Shown here piece by piece: positions 35,680-64,000 of a stretch of DNA of 64,000 nt. The stretch is from Siphonodentalium dalli. Its lineage: Eukaryota; Mollusca; Scaphopoda; Gadilida; Siphonodentaliidae. The position numbers and the translations under genes were made by a program. Each line of letters begins with the position of its first letter. The stretch's first letter is position 1. The stretch lies in assembly GCA_032622095.1 (NCBI GenBank), contig CP136065.1, forward strand, positions 110,957,195 to 111,021,194, given 5' to 3'. A model generated the notes under the pieces. The model searched no databases, was not told where the DNA came from, and saw only the letters and a list, made by a program, of their open reading frames with translations.

Positions 35680-36880
35680 CAGCTGACAAACAGCGCCGCT
35701 ATAAGGCAAAGTGAGATGTGGACCATCAGAGAATGCATTATCGTGAAAAGGAAAGACAGACGTATCTAAGCGACAATGTTATGGTATGAAACCTCAGATA
35801 TCTGACCAGGACAGCAGATCACAGCGAAGGGAGTGGAGAAAAAGACAGACAAAATGTCGAATGGAAAAGAAAGCACCCGCAGTTACAACACCACCAGCTA
35901 CTCATCAGCAGAACAACCGACAAGACAGGAAAGGACGTAGAAGTGTAGAGGACAGAGTGGTTTGAAGAAAAAATTAAACAAAGACTCTGCCTCAGCGAGG
36001 TATAGGGTGCGCGTTTTGAGAATGAAATCATCTACAAATATATGTTTCGTCATGTGTCGATACTCCAAGCTCCAAAACAAGGAAACAATCGAACAACATC
36101 TCTGCAGCAACGGAAAATCTTAAGCAGTAAAGTATTACATTCGTGATGACGTTTCAAGACTAACTACTGGAAAGAAGGATACAACTGCTCGGTAAAAAGT
36201 CAAAATTCAGAAGAGACTCTTAGCGAATACTATGAAAAACCTCCATATATAATTTCTGGGTGATCACCCATAATTATCTATATCGTATCATGTGTTCTGC
36301 AGATTGATACCATTCTGGGCTGTATCGCCAAACCTTAAAGGTAGTGAAATATGCCAGTATAAACTCATGAAACTATTCAGTTCATGTCGGATAAGCGTCA
36401 CAACATGGGAATCTTAAACACATCTAATCTAGAAGCGCTAGTGGACGCTCTGGTCTGCGATACAAAATCGACAAGCTCTATGTATAGTGAATGTTCTATT
36501 TGTAGTAATAACTCTGTGAATATGTCCATGTACAACGGTGATGCTTGAAATAAAGCGAGTGTAATATCATTTAACCATTTGGGATCAACACAAGATAAAA
36601 ACGGATATGATATTATTTCAAGATAGAAAGTTGAACTAACTTTGGAGGAGCTAAGCCGTTCATTTAGAAGTAAGCTGCTTGATTTTAAGAAGCATATATT
36701 CAACATTCGGCAAAAGTACAATTCATGCAGGGATCTGAAGAAAAAAATAGGAAGATGTTGAATGTGTCATATACATTGATTTTGCCGAGAACTACAGTAA
36801 ATATAATCAAGAAATTCAGTCAATGCACTTTGCGGGATCCTATCAATCCATTGTGTTTAGAAATTTGATCGCTTCTGATC
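35680..36880 (+). pseudogene. Transposase-like family B, N-terminal to first acidic motif (copy 3)
   Basis: Pieces in several frames, in family order: a basic start (DKQRRYKAK, then HYREKERQ), SQRREWRKRQTKCRMEKK (~35821), QKRLLANTMKNLHI (~36208), LIPFWAVSPNLKGSEICQY (~36302), LEALVDALVCDTKS (~36429) with YSECSIC, a stretch around 36640-36720 and YIDFAENYSKYNQEIQSMHF (~36772), then GSYQSIVF. DFAENYS corresponds to DFAENIS at 61.4 kb. At least six frame changes or stops are needed, so this is an old copy. The Cys pattern CDTKSTSSMYSECSIC could be part of a zinc site (inference). Confidence 0.65.
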
Positions 36881-37600
36881 ACCTGATTTAGAGTGTACAA
36901 ACGAACAGCTTTCTTCAAAGTAACAAAATGACGATAACAATATCTAGTTGAACAAAAATTATCTCTTCGTTAAAGTTGATTGATATCTATTGGTAATAGG
37001 AGTGACTTTCTGTTAGCATGCTAGTAGAGGGCATACTACCAGGACAAGATGAGGGGAACTTCAGCGGGCCGAAGCATATTCTGTTATATTGCAAGTCACC
37101 AGCTCCGACACCGAAACATTTTTCTCATGAACATGAAATTATGATCATGTCATCTGCCAAATTGTACAGTTTTGGGATATTCACCCATATACTATGCCAC
37201 TGAATGTTGCAGTTTGATAATGACTCTTTGCCATATGGATAATATTTTCGCTAAATTTTCTGTGTGCCAGCCATAACGACATGGGATCACTTAGAGTGCA
37301 AATGTGAAGCATGATGGCTGAGTCGTTTTGTTCGTTTCTGATTGGCATGTGACTATGTACATATAAAGAGCGTTCAGGTTGTTGTTTGTCCCGATAAGGT
37401 AAAGATCAAGAGCGTTAGTCGTGTCGCTTAAGAAACGGGACCCATACCGTGTTACCCGGAGTGCCGAAATACATATCCATGCCGCCAAATTTAATCGAAA
37501 TCGCTGCATGCAGAAACATGGGCGGCTGTAAGAAACATGCACATAGAGACATATAGTCAGTCATAGACACAAAATTCGCATTTCTAGATTAGATATATAT
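36881..37600. other. Unresolved stretch after family B copy 3
   Basis: A 61-codon plus frame at 37018-37203 (VEGILPGQDEGNFSGPK) reads like protein and lies where family B would continue, but I cannot align it to the other copies. The rest shows nothing. Confidence 0.3.
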
Positions 37601-37601
37601 A

Positions 37602-37723
37602 GAGGATATCCACACTTTTTCAGTGGATATGAGTCAAGAGTGATGACACAACCTGGAAATTCAAATGTTTTGTAATCACGAATGAGATTTAACCCATATC
37701 CACTGAAAAAATGTGGATATTCT
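37602..37723. repeat. Short MITE-like inverted repeat, ~120 bp
   Basis: GAGGATATCCACACTTTTTC and AGTGGATATGAG at the left are mirrored by CCCATATCCACTGAAAAAAT and GTGGATATTC at the right. Arms ~30 bp, with ~60 bp between. No clear target duplication. Confidence 0.65.
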
Positions 37724-37980
37724 GTTTATTATATACTTTAGTTACTTGCCTATGCCCCCCCCCCCCCCCCAATGAATGTCAATACATCAGAAATTTCAAG
37801 CTGACACATTACGCCCAAAAAAATAGTCCCATATTTAAAACACTCAAAAAGTATAGATTTGTATTTATTATATACTTTCGTTACTTGCCGATGGCCCCCA
37901 ATGAATGTCAGTACATCATAAATTTCATGTTGACACATTACGCCCACAAAAATAGTCCCTTATTTAAAACATTAATTTAG
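37724..37980. repeat. Tandem duplication, two ~135-bp copies
   Basis: TTTATTATATACTTTAGTTAC...AATGAATGTC...TGACACATTACGCCCA recurs at an offset of about 135 bp. The first copy has a 17-base C run where the second has CCCCC. Overlapping open frames on both strands come from the duplication and are not genes. Confidence 0.75.
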
Positions 37981-38154
37981 GGAATAATGGTGTCAAGTTC
38001 AGATTTAATTAATTTAATATGTAACAAATACGCGAATTGCAATGTTCCTCCAATAAGTGATAATGCGAGTCAGCAGAAACTATTATGGAATCATTGACTG
38101 TTTTCGCTGTCACTCTCGATAACTCTGATCCTTCTGAAAGGCTTACGCTGACCA

Positions 38155-39486
38155 TCATAGCTGTTTCGGTCCTTGTGAGCAGAACAGATTCATTTCATTA
38201 CTACTGTTGAACTTCCTACTCTGAGAAGCATTAAAATTTACATTTACACGACCATGAAATGTATTTCCGGAGAAAACTGAACTCAAGCTGGTGTTTTCTT
38301 TGAACGAAATGTCCATTTCACGGGTTACGGTTGAAGATTTACTGCTTGGTTGTTTGTTAGAGAGAATTGTAGAAATTGTTTTTGATTGTTCGTCATTGAT
38401 CCTGGAATAATTATTTAAGGAATTAACATGTTTGTGTACGGAAATCAGCACAATCTGTGTCGGTGGAATTCCTTCATCATTCAGGGTCTGTACTAAGTGT
38501 TTCCTGACGCTGTATGGAGTTAGTCGCTTGTCACTTACAATATCTGCATCTGCCAACATATTCTTCATGATCCCGTATAAAGAGTTAATACCAAGGGCGT
38601 TCCTTTTGTACCAATCACCGCGCATCCATCCTTGGTCATTCACAGCGAGGAAGAAGGGGCTATTAGCTTGGCACATGTCGATCGGTCGTTTAGCCTCATA
38701 TAGTTCATAGAGAGAAACAGGATCACGAGTTGAATCATCCAGGGCATACGCTCGTGGTTTGTTTTCGCGAATGTCTCGTGGATTACTGCCAGTCCTCGTT
38801 TTCGTGTTACGCCCTTGGCTGTAAACAAGGTATTTATGACCAGTCTCGTCAACTTTTACCTCAATATCTCCCCATCGTAATGCATAAGTCTCGGTTCCTG
38901 TTCTCATTCCGAAATATAAGGCGCACACCAGCCACATAGAATTCTGAAGGGACTTTGGATTTGTAGGTCCCAGAACTCCTTTCTCGTACATGATGTCCAT
39001 ATCCATGTTAGAAATTGGATCGGCGTGTTGCCTTTACCTTATGATTTTAAGTGTTTGTGTTTGCTCTTTAATGTTATTTTTGTCGTTTATTATTGAAACT
39101 GCATAGTTTCTGCTCTTAAGATATCTATCAAATGAGGATCCATCCTGATTTCTGACGGAAATGACAACATTGCACAAGTATTCACACAGCTCCTTCGGCG
39201 GGATAAATTCCAGTTGCCTTGTTTCGCCGCTGCTTTTGAGAAATGTCAGCAGCAAATTCACATCATAGGCCGTTTTACGAGCAGTGTTGACATTTTGTTG
39301 TGTCTCGTTGAACGCATGGACATCACCGGGCAAAACCTCGACGAATCGGGAAGCGACGGCTGACACGGTCGAAGTATCGGGCTCGGTGGGTGCTTCATGT
39401 GTTGTATTGCCAGCAGCATGACCAAGGGAAATTTATTCCAGTTCATCGTCTGACAAAGTATCCATCCATAAATCTTGCATTGCCAT
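38155..39486 (-). pseudogene. Crypton-type tyrosine recombinase, two in-frame stops
   Basis: A single 444-codon frame from ATG at 39486 (MAMQDLWMDTLSDDELE) to 38155, broken only by TAA at 39433-39435 and at about 39034-39036. The N-terminal half is an alpha-helical core-binding region (ASRFVEVLPGDV, then NVNTARKTAYDVNLLLTFLK and LCEYLCNVV). The catalytic half has GVLGPTNPKSLQNSMW, LYFGMRTGTETYALRWGDIE (catalytic Arg), TKTRTGSNPRD (Lys position), SVRKHLVQTL (second Arg), SVHKHVNSLNNYSRI (His and the Tyr nucleophile). This order is that of Crypton/DUF3504 proteins (KCTD1, ZMYM and QRICH1 relatives). Tyr stands where His is usual before the second Arg. All reading is in one frame, so the copy may be young or the stops may be errors. 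Confidence 0.8.
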
Positions 39487-40971
39487 TTTTTTTATTCCGG
39501 CAGACTACCAAAACAAACGGAAGTAAACCTTGGCATCGACCTTGACATTCCCAGATGGGCAACAACTCTAAACGCGAAGTGAGAGTAAATTCCGGTTATT
39601 TCGGCTTCTGTAGTCCGGTTCATTCAGGCGCAATAATACCAGTGAGATATCGATATCTCACTAGTGGGATATCACTTATATTTCACTGCTAAAACCTTAT
39701 AATTCATTGGCAAGTATATAATAAATACATATATCAAAGTTGTGCAGATATGGACTCAGCATGATTGGTACTTTCTTCAAATTTGCGTGCTGCAGTGAGC
39801 GATTGAACGAATTATCATTTCTTTTCGAAATTATCTGAGATGTCAACAAAAAGATCAGGCTTAAAATTCGTTCGCGATTTTCGCCCATGTCGGGGTTTGA
39901 TTACGCACCAACCCCGTCTACTGTGATGATCTTATTCACGAACTCAATCACACCTTAAAAGGCAAGCCCTTTCCCTGAAAGTTTGGAAGAATATATATCA
40001 GTCTGACCATGAGTTCGAATATTGACACAGAACGGATCTACCATTATATTAGAACATTCACAATGCACTTCTTCCTAATTTGCATATGTGACCATATGGT
40101 TACTGTTACTGGCGTATATTTATCAGATTTATGGAGGCACGAGTGTTCATTGCTTCAAATGTGTTTAGTTTAAGCAGTATGTAATCCTCCATATATTTCA
40201 AAACAAATCAATTACAATATAATAAATATATGCATGTGACATGGAGGGGATGTTAGGGATAGAATTGAATTTGACAATATGTGGATAATCTTATCAAGAC
40301 ATATTTTGGGGAAACTGACCTATATGCAGCCTCTGCATGAGCCGATGTCGAATCACGGTAACAGTTCACAAAGAGAATTCCTAATCATATTATTACATAT
40401 CGTTCGATTTAATTTGGTGATATGCGCGGGTGTGCTTTAACGTGAGCGTATTCGTGGCCAGCATTAATTGAATCGTTTTGTGCTCAATATGAATTGTTTG
40501 ACTTATTTGTTATGTTGGAATTATATTCTGATATTTGCTTGTGTCTTTGGTACAAGTATTCTTTTCTCGGTTGTTAATATATTCACGAAAAGGAAGTCAT
40601 TATATGATACACCTCGTGTCGGGCTTCCATACTAGGTTCGAAGTCTGGTTTAGTTCAATGCCTCTCCCCTTTTCAAAAGTTAAGGTCCGAAATAAATCGA
40701 TTAATTGGAAATATTTTTGGGAAACTTAATTAGTGACCAGAATCTCACTTTATATGGTCAAAACTCATCAAATGAGATGAAATATAATTACATATTGACA
40801 TAGGTTTTCTCTAACCACATGTTTAGTTACTTGCCGAATGTTTGGTTTAGCCTAGTGCATTTTCGAGTGCACGTTAACTATTCTGTATTAAGCTCATTAT
40901 ATTTAACATGCCATTTAGAGAACCATTCCTCTGGTCGGTTAGTATCCTGCTGTATGAATCTCAGGGTTGGG
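39487..40971. other. Non-coding stretch, nothing recognised
   Basis: Includes a small palindrome GATATCGATATC with flanking CTCACTAGTGGGATATCAC near 39646. No exon or repeat family otherwise recognised. Confidence 0.45.
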
Positions 40972-41100
40972 TCAATTACATTGAAATGTAATTAATTACA
41001 ATTACATTGAAATATGTCAATTACAATTACATTGGAAATGCAATGTAATTAATTACAATTACATTGGTTCAATTACAATTACAATTACAATTACTTTTGG
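40972..41100 (-). repeat. hAT-type terminus with AATTAC subterminal repeats
   Basis: Begins CAGGGTTGGGTCAATTAC, a typical hAT terminal motif (CAGGG). It is followed by about 120 bp dense in AATTAC/TAATTACAATTACATT repeats, the usual subterminal transposase-binding arrangement in this superfamily. No matching terminus is seen on the far side of the BED exon, so the element is broken there. Confidence 0.6.
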
Positions 41101-41277
41101 TTAATGAAAATCGGGATTCGGGAAGAGCTTCAAGGAGGAAAGTCATTTGTGTTTGATGAACTTTATTGATATACCTAAAATATAAAAGCAAATTAATGTA
41201 ACACAGTGAAACAATGTAAACAAAACAATAAAACAACAACTACATGTAGAGCACAAATTGTTCATTTGATGTGGTGG

Positions 41278-42245
41278 TTACACCTGACCATCATCATTCT
41301 TTCGAATTGCAGCTAGCAGGCTTAACCCAGGAAAGTTTGTACAATTAAGTCGCCAGTATGTGAGTGGACTGGTATCACTGGGCACGCACGGTTCCTGTAG
41401 ATATTTCGTAACCTCATCACTGTCAGTTGTGAGGATCGGTGTAGTTGGCACTTCATCCATGAAACTGAAGAGGGCGCTCATCTTGATCACTTTGTTTCCG
41501 CTGAAACAAAACTAATTAACATTAAGATACATCATTATGTATAATTTGCCTACATACTAATAGCAGGGATTAAAACAATCAAGCCAGCTAGGGTTGTAAA
41601 CCACACCCAATGACATAATCAGGATTATGAAGTAAAACAGGCCACCTTCCTAAGGCTACCTTTGTTAGGGGATTAACGCATTGATAAAATACTGCAGTGG
41701 AGTCATATAATTAGGACAGGAAGACAGATTAAGTGCACAAAACTGACCAGATATGGAGGTGAATACAGTTAAGCTCAAAACAAATAGACTAAATGATGTT
41801 TTGTTATGAAGACAAAATGCATTTATTATTAATGTTATAAAACAATTATTGTTTTAAAATGAATGTATTACTTTTAAAGATATATTCCGGGAATGATCAG
41901 AAACAACAATAATGTTTATGAATTATTTGTTTTAATTCAATACATGTACTTGTATTAATTATGTACATATTGTCATGATGATATACACATTATTGTAGGT
42001 GTATTAAAACATATACATATAATAATAACAATAACATATATAAATAATATAAAATAAAATTCAACATGACTTACCTTTAGATGTGTGATGAAATTTGAAG
42101 TTGCTTTTGCTGAACCCGAAATCAGTGTTGGACAATGTTTACATGTAGCTTTGAATTTGTGAGAAATATCATTGGGCAAGGTAAAATGTTGCCTAATGAA
42201 TGAAAAACTTTGAGAAGGCATCGTTAATGACTCTAATAGAGGCAT
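41278..42245 (-). pseudogene. hAT transposase remnant: BED finger and dimerisation domain, core deleted
   Basis: The upstream exon (42245 or 42221 down to 42075) encodes IRQHFTLPNDISHKFKAT followed by a BED-type finger, CKHCPTLISG...FITHLK, with Cys-x2-Cys; the His pair would fall at or past the donor AAG|GTAAGT. The last exon (41278-41506) starts after TTTTGTTTCAG and contains DEVTKYLQEPCVPSD, then PLTYWRLNCTNFPGLSLLA, the hAT C-terminal dimerisation motif, with stop at 41278-41280. The ~450-residue catalytic core that should lie between them is missing; only ~570 bp separates the exons and the exon phases do not match. The 5' side runs into a CAT/ATC microsatellite. AATAAA lies at 41166-41161 (minus). 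Confidence 0.65.
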
Positions 42246-42405
42246 CGGCATCATCGTCATTATCATCTCCATCGTCTTCATCATCATTATCAGCATTATC
42301 ACCACTAGCATGCAGTAATCATCGTCGTCACCGCTACCATTATCGTCCTCAACTATCGTCGTCAATATCATCGTCGTCATCAGTACGTCGATCGAACCTG
42401 CAGTC

Positions 42406-42436
<31 letters not shown>

Positions 42437-42612
42437 CCATTAGCATCACTATCATGCAGTCATCATCATCGCATCACCATCATGGTCATTATCATCACCA
42501 ATATCATGCAATCAGCATAATCGTCAACTACTCGTCATTTCATCATCGTCATTCATCACCATCGTCCTCATCTTCATCGTCACCATCATCATCGTCGTCG
42601 TTATCAGCATCA
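42236..42612. repeat. ATC/CAT trinucleotide microsatellite
   Basis: Imperfect (ATC)n mixed with GTC and CTC triplets over ~375 bp. Long open frames of Ser, His, Met or Asp on both strands are products of this repeat. Confidence 0.9.
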
Positions 42613-42778
42613 CTTTTGTTTAGAAGTTTTTTGTACAACGTTTTCCATACGGAACTTGTAGCGAGGGGAAATAATCCAATCTTCTAACAATCGAGGAGGA
42701 GATAACTCAATTATGGCAAATATAAATGCATTCTCAATTTCAATTGATATTGTTGTTTCAATTGAAGGGAAAGTTAAG

Positions 42779-43187
42779 GGTTACACTGGTGTAAATGTTT
42801 TCCATAGGCCTCAGTGCTAACGTTTTAGCGTATACTGTTGGCAATATAAACTTTGGGTCAAAAATGTTCTTTAAATCTGAAAAATTGACATTTGGGGAAA
42901 CTTTTTGCGCAAAAAAGTAATGTCTGTCTAGCAGGAAATTCGCCTTTAAATCTTGTGTATTCGTAACTAGTGTCAGAACCGCATAAAAAACTACTGTCAT
43001 ATTTTAGACCACACCAAAAAATTCAAACTTCACTACAGAGGGTTAATTCCTGTGCCAATGGCTATTTTACCTATGGGAAATCATAGGGAAGAGGTGTGAT
43101 GATTTTTGTTATGCAAAAAGCACACAAGGCTATTGACCAATCAGGGCCCGGTGTCTATTTTACTCTCTCCTATATACCAGTGTAACC
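42779..43187. mobile_element. MITE, 409 bp, TIR GGTTACACTGGT, TSD TAAG
   Basis: Perfect 12-bp terminal inverted repeats GGTTACACTGGT (42779-42790) and ACCAGTGTAACC (43176-43187), flanked by TAAG at 42775-42778 and 43188-43191. The interior is non-coding, with an 80-codon minus-strand chance frame. Superfamily not assigned. Confidence 0.7.
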
Positions 43188-43413
43188 TAAGGATGGTGAC
43201 GATCTGTTTCTCGTAAGAATTTTTTTTCGAATGAGCGGCCGACGCGATGCAGGCAGTGGGATAAATGGGTTTGTCTGTGCGGAAAGATTTGGTGTTGACT
43301 GAAGCCAACTAAGCACACCGGGGGTCGCAGTTTTGACATCTTGTCCTCGTCATTCCAATATTGTTTACGTGTTTTGCTACACGTTGCCTGCATCTGTCTT
43401 CTGTACAGCAAGC

Positions 43414-43686
43414 GGCCTCGGTCAATAGTCTTGTTTTATGTGCAAGACACCACATCGGTCAATAGTCCTGATTTATGTTCAAAAGACACCACATCGGTCA
43501 ATAGTCCTGCTTTATGTTCAAAAGACACCATATCGGCCACTAGTCCTGCTTTATGTTCAAAAGACACCACCTTGGTCACTAGTCCTGTTTATGTTCAAGA
43601 CACCACCTCGGTCAATAGTCCTGCTTTATGTTCAAAAGACACCACATCGGTCACTAGTCCTGCTTTATGTTCAAGACACCACCTCG
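43414..43686. repeat. ~45-bp minisatellite, about seven copies
   Basis: Unit close to AAGACACCACATCGGTCAAT, AGTCCTGCTTTATGTTCAA. Since the unit is a multiple of three bases, two plus-strand frames stay open and give 15-residue repeats (DTTSVNSPALCSK-like). I see no signal peptide, splice context or homologue, so I do not call a gene. Confidence 0.85.
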
Positions 43687-43689
43687 GGA

Positions 43690-44900
43690 AATAATTCTCG
43701 CTAGGTGTATATTTCAACGCATGTAGACTGGCGCTGTGTTTCGGTCAGAGTTGTACATTTGCTGTCACATCATGATTATCGAGCGCAGGGTGTCAATTGG
43801 ACGTGGCTTGATTGTCACTCGAGAACTATTTACACAGTGAAAGGTTCGTATATTTCTAACTAATGTATTTAGTAGAATATTTCATGTTAGTTTTAGATAG
43901 CTAATGGACTCGTGACAGGTCACTCAGAACTAAAATGTCTTCACCCTCGTCGTGGCCTCGCAAATATCGTTCCGAATGACCAGTCACTCGTTAATTAACA
44001 TTGACTGTATGTATTTCAGGTAAATTTCTCTCTGTTTTTATCACCAGTTACGTAAGCGAGCATCATTACAGGCTTCGAACTGACACGGGACTTAATATTT
44101 ACACAGCAGAGTTTGAGAATTCCACTCAGATTAGATACTATATATACAAGTACAACACAGAGTCAATTTAGTAGTAACACCGGCAGGGTTCTTAGTAGAA
44201 ACAGAATCAGAAGAACAAATAGTAATTTCATTCTATATTTCTGGTTACAATAAATATGTTCAACATAATTTAACGTGGTAGCAAGTAGTACACTACATGC
44301 ATTGGAATTGAAACAACAACACGCACTAGCTTGAAGCGATGAATTATCTTTGAGCCAGGAATTTCATACTATCGACGTATTGCGATAATAGGTAGACAGG
44401 TATGTCGAGGAAATTTCATAAAATGTTATGCATTAATAACTAAATGTACATGCATACAAAAGAAAGATTCATTGAATTGAACGAAAGTAAAATTTCGTTG
44501 TCTTCTTAATACAAAATTAAGAGCGCTCATTATGTGGCAAGGCACTCTATATCTGCACATAGTTCGTGTATCTATGGCCAAACTATGTATCTCTATACGT
44601 ATTGTATCTTTCCTGTCAGATATATATCGCCTTTCACAGAGGGTGTGATTACTATACTTATTCTGAGGTTTTATGTCATTGTAAAGCGATGGCTACTCAA
44701 AGCATCGAACAAGCGTTCACCACTTGCTGCCAACTGTCCGCTAGAGTATTAAGATTGGTCGCGTAACTTGAAAGGTCTTACCAGACCTCTCTGTAGATGA
44801 CAACCGGTTGTTTTACTTCTCAGATGGCACATACGATGATCGCCAACTCCGATCATAGGTAAATACCCAAGAAATAAGAACCGAAAATTATTGCTAGAAC
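43690..44900. other. Non-coding stretch 3' of the maltase-like gene
   Basis: No exon or repeat recognised. It presumably holds the 3' UTR and terminator of the minus-strand gene ending at 44903, but no clear AATAAA (TTTATT on this strand) was found close by. Confidence 0.4.
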
Positions 44901-44902
44901 TA

Positions 44903-62972
<18,070 letters not shown>

Positions 62973-64000
62973 CTGTTAATAAATAGGACAACATTAACGT
63001 CGCGATATGCTGTTTATTGGGACTTGGATACAATTTCCGACTTCACACCCTTGATGATCAAATTTAACAACAGTAGGAAACTCCATTTCCACCCCTGAGT
63101 TGGATTCTTAACTAAGAACCCAAACTTCTCAACTGGTTGAACAATTCCAGCCTACGGTATATATGTCCTGTGGTTATGACTTTTGAACTATTGGCCTATC
63201 CATGTAAACTTTTGACCGAAATTAGGAAAGTATTCGAGTATTGGTCTCAACGACATACAATAAAAATTGGTTGGAAAATTAGACAACAAGACCAGACTTA
63301 GCCTACGTTCAGTCTGAAAGTTCCATGAACTCCCCATCCCCATACATACTCCACTGCAACCTACATGTCAGTGTTCGGTTTGAATATTCGAGTAAACAAT
63401 TATCCACTTGAAGAGAAACATGACAATACTCAATTGTTGTTAGCCTTATTAGAATAAATGGACCGATGAAGCTACACTATAACATAGCTGCATACACGCT
63501 CTACCAATATACCCGCATAATATATCCTCGATATAACAACATAATATACTCGTGCAAATAGGTTCTTATAAACATAAATATTTACATTGGTTCATATTTG
63601 ACTTATTTGATTACGAAACAAGCCGTGGACTTATAACTGTTATTCCGTATTTTGGCACCGACCACGGTAAGAACACGTTATAAAGAGCGTGAATATGGCA
63701 AGTATATTTACGTTAAAGAGCGCCAAAAAAATTGCCGATATGTGCTTATTTGTGTTTTTGAAATAAGCTTATATTCAGAATTACAGGCTGGATGTAAGGC
63801 AGATCAGGTAAAGTGACAACATTTGAATGGGAATTCAGTGTTAATATTTGGGAAAATATTGATCAAACCTTACAAAGCGCAGGTGATCATAATTACCATA
63901 CCTTTTTGGAAAGATTGAACATTTATCTAGTGACAAAAAGAAGCGGAATTTTGATTATCATCCCAGGTTGGATAGCATTGGTCATTTATTAAAAAAGTAG
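62973..64000. other. Right-edge intron of the maltase-like gene
   Basis: No further exon was found to the window end. The expected upstream exon (ending in the GIxxxxDLxGIxxKLDYLxxLG-type region of GH13 enzymes) must lie beyond 64000. Confidence 0.45.

Noticed and set aside
40600-40660. GGTTCGAAGTC as a tRNA or SINE B box
   Set aside because: No A box at the right distance and no cloverleaf could be drawn.
41973-42687. Long Met/Asp- and Ser/His-rich ORFs
   Set aside because: Translation of an ATC/CAT microsatellite; only the BED finger part at 42075-42245 is meaningful.
43341-43704. Cys/Ser/Thr repeat protein gene
   Set aside because: Explained by a 45-bp minisatellite; no start context, signal peptide or homologue seen.

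Overview
The window is AT-rich, intron-bearing animal DNA that is dense in repeats and poor in genes. Exon-intron structure with GT/AG boundaries, several families of DNA transposons and a GH13 maltase-like gene point to a non-vertebrate metazoan. A lophotrochozoan or other marine invertebrate is my guess; the species cannot be fixed from the sequence.

Layout: 1-8699 is a head-to-tail array of five ~1.73-kb non-autonomous Helitron units (minus orientation). 8.7-10.4 kb holds a broken non-LTR retrotransposon reverse transcriptase. 10.6-19.4 kb is non-coding, with old satellite-like repeats and a 2.0-kb Helitron at 13960-15976 whose empty site can be read in neighbouring repeat copies. 20.6-21.05 kb has a fragment of transposase-like family B. 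22.6-28.9 kb is a nest of non-autonomous DNA transposons: a 493-bp TTAA element, a 4.36-kb element with long TIRs and an 8-bp target duplication but no ORF, and inside it a fold-back element, twin hairpins and a second TTAA element. 29.06-35.2 kb is a decayed, spliced gene of an unnamed transposase-like family (family A), interrupted by a Helitron dimer and a TTAA element. 35.4-36.9 kb carries two more pieces of family B. 38.15-39.49 kb is a Crypton-type tyrosine recombinase with two in-frame stops. 40.97-42.25 kb is a hAT remnant that kept its BED finger and dimerisation domain but lost the catalytic core.

44.9-63 kb (minus strand) is the only gene that looks intact. It is an alpha-glucosidase/maltase-like GH13 enzyme (rBAT-related), with eight exons visible, about 457 codons, all three catalytic acids present, and its 5' exons lying beyond the right edge. 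Its introns hold a 480-bp Helitron, a tandem duplication of an intron-exon border, a ~420-bp near-perfect palindrome followed by a GC-rich minisatellite that flips orientation, and two family B pieces on opposite strands.

No rRNA, tRNA, CRISPR, operon or defence-type system was found. The most informative material is mobile-element biology: four Helitron families sharing the same terminal plan, two of them in head-to-tail arrays, plus two coherent but unnamed transposase-like protein families present as many broken copies. Similarity statements about families rest on reading and recalled family features, not on database searches.
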